Positions 60,155 to 64,000 of a stretch of 64,000 bases of DNA are shown here, one piece after another. The position numbers were made by a program, and so were the translations under genes. The first letter of the stretch is position 1. The number at the start of each line of letters is the position of its first letter. The notes under the pieces are model-generated. The model saw only the letters and a list, made by a program, of their open reading frames with translations, ran no database searches and was not told where the DNA came from. Location of the stretch: positions 2,215,001 through 2,279,000 of the forward strand of contig NZ_VOQQ01000001.1 in assembly GCF_007995055.1 (NCBI RefSeq), written 5' to 3'. This DNA is from Sphingosinicella ginsenosidimutans (GTDB taxonomy: Bacteria; Pseudomonadota; Alphaproteobacteria; Sphingomonadales; Sphingomonadaceae).

Positions 60155-61468
60155 ATCATCGCCAGCTTCATGTTCGCCACCGGGATCGAGAACAGCATCC
60201 CCACCATCGACAACGGCCGGACCCGGGTCGACCAGATGGAGTCATGCGGCCATTACAAACATTGGAAGCTCGACTTCGACTGCGTCGAGGAACTGGGTCT
60301 CAGATTCCTGCGCTACGGGCCGCCGTTGCACCGCACCTATCTCGGGCCCGGCCGCTACGACTGGGAATTCGCCGACCTGACGTTCGCGGACCTCAAGCGT
60401 CGGGATATCATCCCGATCGTCGATCTGTGCCATTTCGGAGTCCCTGACTGGATCGGCGATTTCCAGAATCCCGATCTTCCGCATCTCTTCGCCCGCTATG
60501 CCGGCGATTTCGCCGAGCGCTATCCATGGGTGCAGCTCTATACCCCGATGAACGAGATGTTCATCTGCGCCGTCTTCTCGGCCATGTACGGATGGTGGAA
60601 CGAGCAGCTGCAGAGCGACAGGGCGTTCGTCACCGCCTTGAAGCACATCGTCAAGGCGAACGTCATGGCGATGACCGAAATCCTCAAGCGACGTCCCGAC
60701 GCGATTTTCATCCAGAGCGAGTCGTCGGAATATTTCCACGCGGACAGCCCCGCGGCGATCCACGAGGCGGAGCTTCGCAACCGCTGGCGCTTCCTTCCGC
60801 TCGATCTCAACTACGGCAACCGCGTCAACAGCGAGATGTACGAATATCTTCTGGAGAACGGGATGACGAAGGAGGAATATAACTGGTTCCTCACCCACCG
60901 GCTCAAGCAGCACTGCATCCTGGGCAACGATTATTATCTCACCAACGAGCATCGCGTCTTCGCCGACGGCCATAGCGAGGCATCCGGCGAGGTCTTCGGC
61001 TATGCCGAGATCACGCGGCAATATTACGAACGCTACGGCCTCCCGATCATGCACACCGAAACCAACATGCGGGAGGGGCCGACCGGGCAGGAGGCCGTGC
61101 AGTGGCTGTGGAAGGAATGGGCGAATGTCCTGCGGATCCGCAATGTCGGCATCCCGACGGTCGGCTTCACCTGGTATTCGCTGACCGACCAGATCGACTG
61201 GGACACGGCGCTCCGCGAGCGCAACAACAGGGTCCATCCGGTCGGTCTCTACGATCTCGACCGCAACATCCGCCCGGTGGGCCGGGCCTACAAGAAGCTG
61301 ATCGCCGACTGGCGCGAACTGCTGCCCGCCTCAAGCCTGTGCCTGGTCGTGCCGGTGGTCCCGCCGTCCCGCGCCGAAAGCGGCCATGCCCGCGAACAGA
61401 GGGAGGCAGCGGCCGAACATCTCGACGACGTCTCCACCGAGGCGTCGTCGCCCGAAATCGGAGGTTAG
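60155..61468 (+). CDS. GH1-like glycosidase (clan A) with non-standard start context
   Basis: A ~430-437-aa cytoplasmic glycosidase-like barrel. Catalytic acid/base region YTPMNEMFICAVF near residue 125, nucleophile region IMHTETNMREGP near 290 and GFTWYSLTDQIDWD near 330 fit a GH1-like clan A enzyme, although the motifs are NEM and ETN rather than NEP and ENG. The first in-frame ATG is at 60170 but has no ribosome binding site. GGGAG at 60146-60150 is correctly spaced for the ATC codons at 60155 and 60158, and relatives usually begin M-x-A-S-F-M-F. I therefore extend to 60155; a conservative start is 60170. Likely hydrolyses galactosides taken up by the receptor. Confidence 0.78.
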   Translation: MIASFMFATGIENSIPTIDNGRTRVDQMESCGHYKHWKLDFDCVEELGLRFLRYGPPLHRTYLGPGRYDWEFADLTFADLKRRDIIPIVDLCHFGVPDWIGDFQNPDLPHLFARYAGDFAERYPWVQLYTPMNEMFICAVFSAMYGWWNEQLQSDRAFVTALKHIVKANVMAMTEILKRRPDAIFIQSESSEYFHADSPAAIHEAELRNRWRFLPLDLNYGNRVNSEMYEYLLENGMTKEEYNWFLTHRLKQHCILGNDYYLTNEHRVFADGHSEASGEVFGYAEITRQYYERYGLPIMHTETNMREGPTGQEAVQWLWKEWANVLRIRNVGIPTVGFTWYSLTDQIDWDTALRERNNRVHPVGLYDLDRNIRPVGRAYKKLIADWRELLPASSLCLVVPVVPPSRAESGHAREQREAAAEHLDDVSTEASSPEIGG

Positions 61469-61478
61469 TGGCGGCCGC

Positions 61479-61727
61479 TCAGGCGGCGCGCTTGAGCTTC
61501 GGTCTGCCCGCCTGGCCGTAGCGGCCCTCGCAGGCGGCTTCTTCCGCCGTCAGCGGGCGCATGAAGCCGATGCACAGGTGCCGGCCGAATATATCGTCAC
61601 CGCGCACCAGCAGCTCGGCATCGGTCTTCTCGGGCAGGCTGTCCCGGATCGCGGTCAACCGGCCGATCAGCTCGTCGAGCGAGGTGTGATCCCCGACCTC
61701 GACATAATCCTTGATCAATCTCGACAT
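61479..61727 (-). CDS. Small hypothetical protein, unrecognised
   Basis: An 82-aa protein (LIKDYVEVGDHTSLDELIGRL at the start, then GRYGQAGRPKLKRAA at the end) with GGGGAA-type purines just before the ATG. I do not recognise a family. It is predicted mostly helical and acidic, with a basic tail; no signal peptide or membrane segment. It stands between the converging glycosidase gene and the ABC transporter genes, in the same direction as the latter but 110 bases after them. Confidence 0.5.
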   Translation of the reverse strand: MSRLIKDYVEVGDHTSLDELIGRLTAIRDSLPEKTDAELLVRGDDIFGRHLCIGFMRPLTAEEAACEGRYGQAGRPKLKRAA

Positions 61728-61837
61728 ATCTCTTCCCCGCTCATCCCCGGGGCCTTTCTACCCCTGCGGATTCGACGCACAATATGTAATCTATGTTTAC
61801 GCAGGTTACGAGGCGCTGAACGCGAACGTCTTCCGGT

Positions 61838-63145
61838 TCACATGATCTGCGCCAGCAGCTCGTCGACGCGCCGTTCGGCATCGGCGAGCGCCCGGTCCAC
61901 CGGCTTGGCGCCAGTCACGGCCGCCTCCAGCTCCTCGCCGATCAATCCCTGGATCGCCGATTGCCGCTGGACATAATCGGGCAGCTGCGCGCCGGTCGCG
62001 GCCATCTGCGCGATGTCGGCGCGATGCGGCAAGGCGCGGAACCGCGGCATCGCCAGCACGGCGCGGAACGAGGGGAGCTGCCCGGTACGGGTCCACTCGA
62101 ACTCATGCGCGGCGAGGAAATGGAGCAGCCGCGCGATCGCCCGCCGTTCCGCCGGGCTGCGCTCGGCGCCGGGGACGACCCAGGCGTGGCCGTCGACGAA
62201 CGCGGCCTCGTGTCCCCAAAGGCGCGGGAACGGGCGGACGACATAGGCGCGGTACAGCGGATGGCCCGACGTTGTCGCTTCCTTGTCATAGGGCCCGATC
62301 ATCCAGGTGCCGGTCGGGAAGATGCCGCCGTCGCCATTGGTGAAGCTGGCGGTCGCGGCCGGGAAGTCCTGGTTGCGGGTCGTCAGGCCCTCGGCGTTCA
62401 GCGTCCGGAACAGGGTGACGATCTCGCGCGCCTCCGGGGTGTTCAGCCGGACATGCCGGGCGTCGGGAAAGATGACCGCGTTTTGGGCGATCAACCAGGT
62501 GTAGAGATTGGCGACATGATAATCGGGCGCGTTCACCTGCGCCTGGATCAGATAGGGCTTGCCGGTGCGGGCGCGGAACTGCCGCGCCTGCGCCAGAAGC
62601 TCGGCGGGCGAATGCGGCAGGATCGGCCGATCGCCGTCCATCAGCCCCGCCTGCGCCATCAGCCGGGTGTTGATGTGCCACAGCCGCCCGATCGTGTCCC
62701 AGGGCATCCCGTAGATCCGGCCCGCCTTGACGACCCCGGCGCGGGCCGCGTCGGTGAACTGGGCGGGCTGGATCCCGGCTTCGGCGAGCAATCCGTCCAT
62801 CGGCTCGAGCAGGCCGCGGCCCTGATAATCGGAGATGGTGGATTGGTGCATCGTCACCAGATCGGGCGGATCACCCGCCGCGATCTGCGCGGAAAGCTGC
62901 GGATAGCCGGGCCAGGCGACCACGTTGACCTTGACCCTTATGTCCGGATTTTCCGCCTGGAAGCGGTTGATGAGCGTCGTCAGGATGCCGCATTCGGTAT
63001 CGGCGGCGGCGACGTCGGTGCTGTGCCCGTAAACCGCGCCGCATTCGCCGAAGAAGCGCTGGACGACGATCTCGACGCGTGTGTCCCGCGGCGCGCAGCT
63101 GCCGAGCAGGAGCGCCCCGGCAATGGCGAGGATCAGACGTCTCAT
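61838..63145 (-). CDS. Sugar ABC transporter substrate-binding lipoprotein
   Basis: A 435-aa extracytoplasmic solute-binding protein of the family-1 (MalE-like) fold. The lipoprotein signal MRRLILAIAGALLLGSC gives lipobox LGSC. Typical segments are INRFQAENPDIRVKVNVVAWPGYPQLSAQIAAGDPPDLVTMH near 60-100 (split here), YGMPWDTIGRLWHINTRLM near 150 and GDGGIFPTGTWMIGP near 285. It overlaps the permease by 4 bases. In this locus it probably binds a galactoside or oligosaccharide in the periplasm. Confidence 0.9.
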   Translation of the reverse strand: MRRLILAIAGALLLGSCAPRDTRVEIVVQRFFGECGAVYGHSTDVAAADTECGILTTLINRFQAENPDIRVKVNVVAWPGYPQLSAQIAAGDPPDLVTMHQSTISDYQGRGLLEPMDGLLAEAGIQPAQFTDAARAGVVKAGRIYGMPWDTIGRLWHINTRLMAQAGLMDGDRPILPHSPAELLAQARQFRARTGKPYLIQAQVNAPDYHVANLYTWLIAQNAVIFPDARHVRLNTPEAREIVTLFRTLNAEGLTTRNQDFPAATASFTNGDGGIFPTGTWMIGPYDKEATTSGHPLYRAYVVRPFPRLWGHEAAFVDGHAWVVPGAERSPAERRAIARLLHFLAAHEFEWTRTGQLPSFRAVLAMPRFRALPHRADIAQMAATGAQLPDYVQRQSAIQGLIGEELEAAVTGAKPVDRALADAERRVDELLAQIM

Positions 63146-63978
63146 CGCATCGCCGCCCCGGCCATCGCCCGAACGATCTGCTTCTGGAAGACGATGTAGA
63201 CGATGAGGATCGGGATCGAGGCGAAGACCGCCTGGGCCATCAGGAAGCCGAGCCCGCTCGTTTGCGCATAGTTCATCTGCGCCGAGGCGAGGCCGACGGT
63301 GAGGGTGAAGCGGTCGCTCGTCGTGGCCGAGATGAGCGGCCACCAATAATCGTTCCAGCTGCCGAGGAACGTGAAGACGCCGAGCGTCGCCTGGGCCGGC
63401 AGGGTGAGCGGCAGCAGCACCTTCCAGAACAGCGTCAGCCGCGAGGCGCCGTCGAGCATCGCCGCCTCGTCGAGCTCGACCGGGATCGCCCGGAAATATT
63501 GGGTCATGAAGAAGACGGCGAAGGGCGCGACCAATCCGGGAAGGATCAACCCGGGATAGCTGTTGTGCAGGTGCAGGACCGCGAAGAACTGGTGGCGCGG
63601 CAGGATCACCGCCTGCTCCGGAATGGCCAGGCCGAGCAGCACGAGGACGAAGAGCGTGCGCCGGAACGGAAAATCGAGGCGGGCGAAGCCGTAGCCGGCG
63701 AGCGAGCTCAGGATCAGGACGCCCGCCGTGGTCCCCAGCGATACGATCAGGCTGTTGAGCAGCCACCGGCCGATCTGCGAGCCGACCAGGATCGCGTGAT
63801 AATTTTCGAGCGTGTAGGGGCCGGAGAAGGCGGCGGCGCTGCTTCGCATCAGCTCCGCATTGCTCTTGAACGAGAGCAGCAGGGTCCAGATGAGCGGCGT
63901 CACCATGATCGCCGCGCCGATCGTCACGCCGATCAACGCGGGAACCCCCAGCCGGTCGCGCTGCGGCCCGCCGCTCAC
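63142..63978 (-). CDS. Carbohydrate ABC transporter permease (MalG-like)
   Basis: A 278-aa inner-membrane permease with six hydrophobic segments. The EAA loop ELDEAAMLDGASRLTLFWKVLLPL near residue 185 contacts the ATPase. The start is GTG at 63976-63978, which overlaps the stop of the upstream gene. It belongs to the CUT1 sugar importer type, normally with a second permease and the binding protein; the ATPase is not in the window. Confidence 0.92.
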   Translation of the reverse strand: MSGGPQRDRLGVPALIGVTIGAAIMVTPLIWTLLLSFKSNAELMRSSAAAFSGPYTLENYHAILVGSQIGRWLLNSLIVSLGTTAGVLILSSLAGYGFARLDFPFRRTLFVLVLLGLAIPEQAVILPRHQFFAVLHLHNSYPGLILPGLVAPFAVFFMTQYFRAIPVELDEAAMLDGASRLTLFWKVLLPLTLPAQATLGVFTFLGSWNDYWWPLISATTSDRFTLTVGLASAQMNYAQTSGLGFLMAQAVFASIPILIVYIVFQKQIVRAMAGAAMR

Positions 63979-64000
63979 CGCTCCGGCTCCCGGCGCGTGA
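63975..64000 (-). CDS. 3' end of an upstream gene, probably the partner permease (MalF-like)
   Basis: The last eight codons of a reading frame, encoding TRREPER and TGA, overlap the GTG start of the MalG-like gene by 3 bases. In CUT1 operons the MalF-type permease is encoded just before MalG, so this is the likely identity. Too short to identify by sequence. Confidence 0.35.

Noticed and set aside
61779..61806. A fourth copy of the galactose-locus AT-rich element
   Set aside because: Best alignment gives only 8 of 13 matches, which is not convincing for an AT-rich motif.
1..64000. Search for tRNA, rRNA, CRISPR repeats, insertion sequences and phage genes
   Set aside because: No cloverleaf-like segments, regularly spaced repeats, transposase motifs or integrase genes were found by reading; weak or divergent cases could be missed without a computed search.

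Overview
The window is a GC-rich (mostly near 65-70% by eye) alphaproteobacterial chromosome segment, most likely from a sphingomonad. Support for this comes from two large TonB-dependent receptors, the DUF2849-CysI-DUF934 sulfite reductase arrangement, a CoxB-cytochrome c fusion oxidase, and densely overlapping genes. I see no tRNA, rRNA, insertion sequence, phage gene or CRISPR array. Both ends are cut: hisG at the left, and a sugar ABC transporter permease at the right.

Region 1 (1-18915) is an amino-acid biosynthesis supercluster. On the minus strand are lysA, a TrpR-like regulator and hisG (partial). On the plus strand follow proB-proA, then thrA-thrB-thrC-ilvD, then ilvC-ilvB-ilvM-leuA-leuB-leuC-leuD. 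Both of the last two operons are preceded by an attenuator that I could read directly. A leader peptide rich in Thr/Ile codons (thr) or Leu/Ile/Val codons (ilv) is followed by a strong hairpin with a T tract. In both, the 5' arm of the terminator can pair instead with bases at the end of the leader reading frame. ThrA is an aspartokinase-homoserine dehydrogenase fusion with no room for the usual ACT regulatory domains, so attenuation may be the main control.

Region 2 (18916-29903) is assimilatory sulfate reduction: DUF2849 protein, CysI, DUF934 protein, an iron-sulfur-type CysH, CysG, CysD, and CysN carrying a degenerate APS-kinase tail. A YezD-type small protein, a TauE/SafE exporter and a TonB-dependent receptor follow. 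Region 3 (29923-38455) is mixed: a winged-helix/protein kinase/TPR signalling protein, a lipoprotein, an SRPBCC-alcohol dehydrogenase-SDR operon, an ATP-dependent DNA ligase, a hemerythrin-like protein and another SDR.

Region 4 (38445-48687) is a respiratory module. Two cytochromes c run left. To the right are a CtaG-type assembly protein, CoxB fused to cytochrome c, CoxA, CoxC, a small membrane protein, a lipoprotein cytochrome c, a PQQ-dependent alcohol dehydrogenase, a second lipoprotein cytochrome c, a beta-propeller lipoprotein and a periplasmic-binding-like lipoprotein. It looks like a dedicated chain from a periplasmic quinoprotein to oxygen. CoxA lacks the usual glutamate and lysine of the D and K proton channels. 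An isochorismatase-like gene follows.

Region 5 (49396-64000) is a galactose/galactoside locus: aldose 1-epimerase, a secreted GH43 enzyme, a TonB-dependent receptor, methylglyoxal synthase, all five enzymes of the De Ley-Doudoroff route (galactose dehydrogenase, lactonase, DgoD, DgoK, DgoA), a FadR-type GntR regulator, a GH1-like glycosidase and part of an ABC sugar importer. Three divergent promoter regions share a 13-bp AT-rich near-palindrome, a candidate operator for the GntR regulator.
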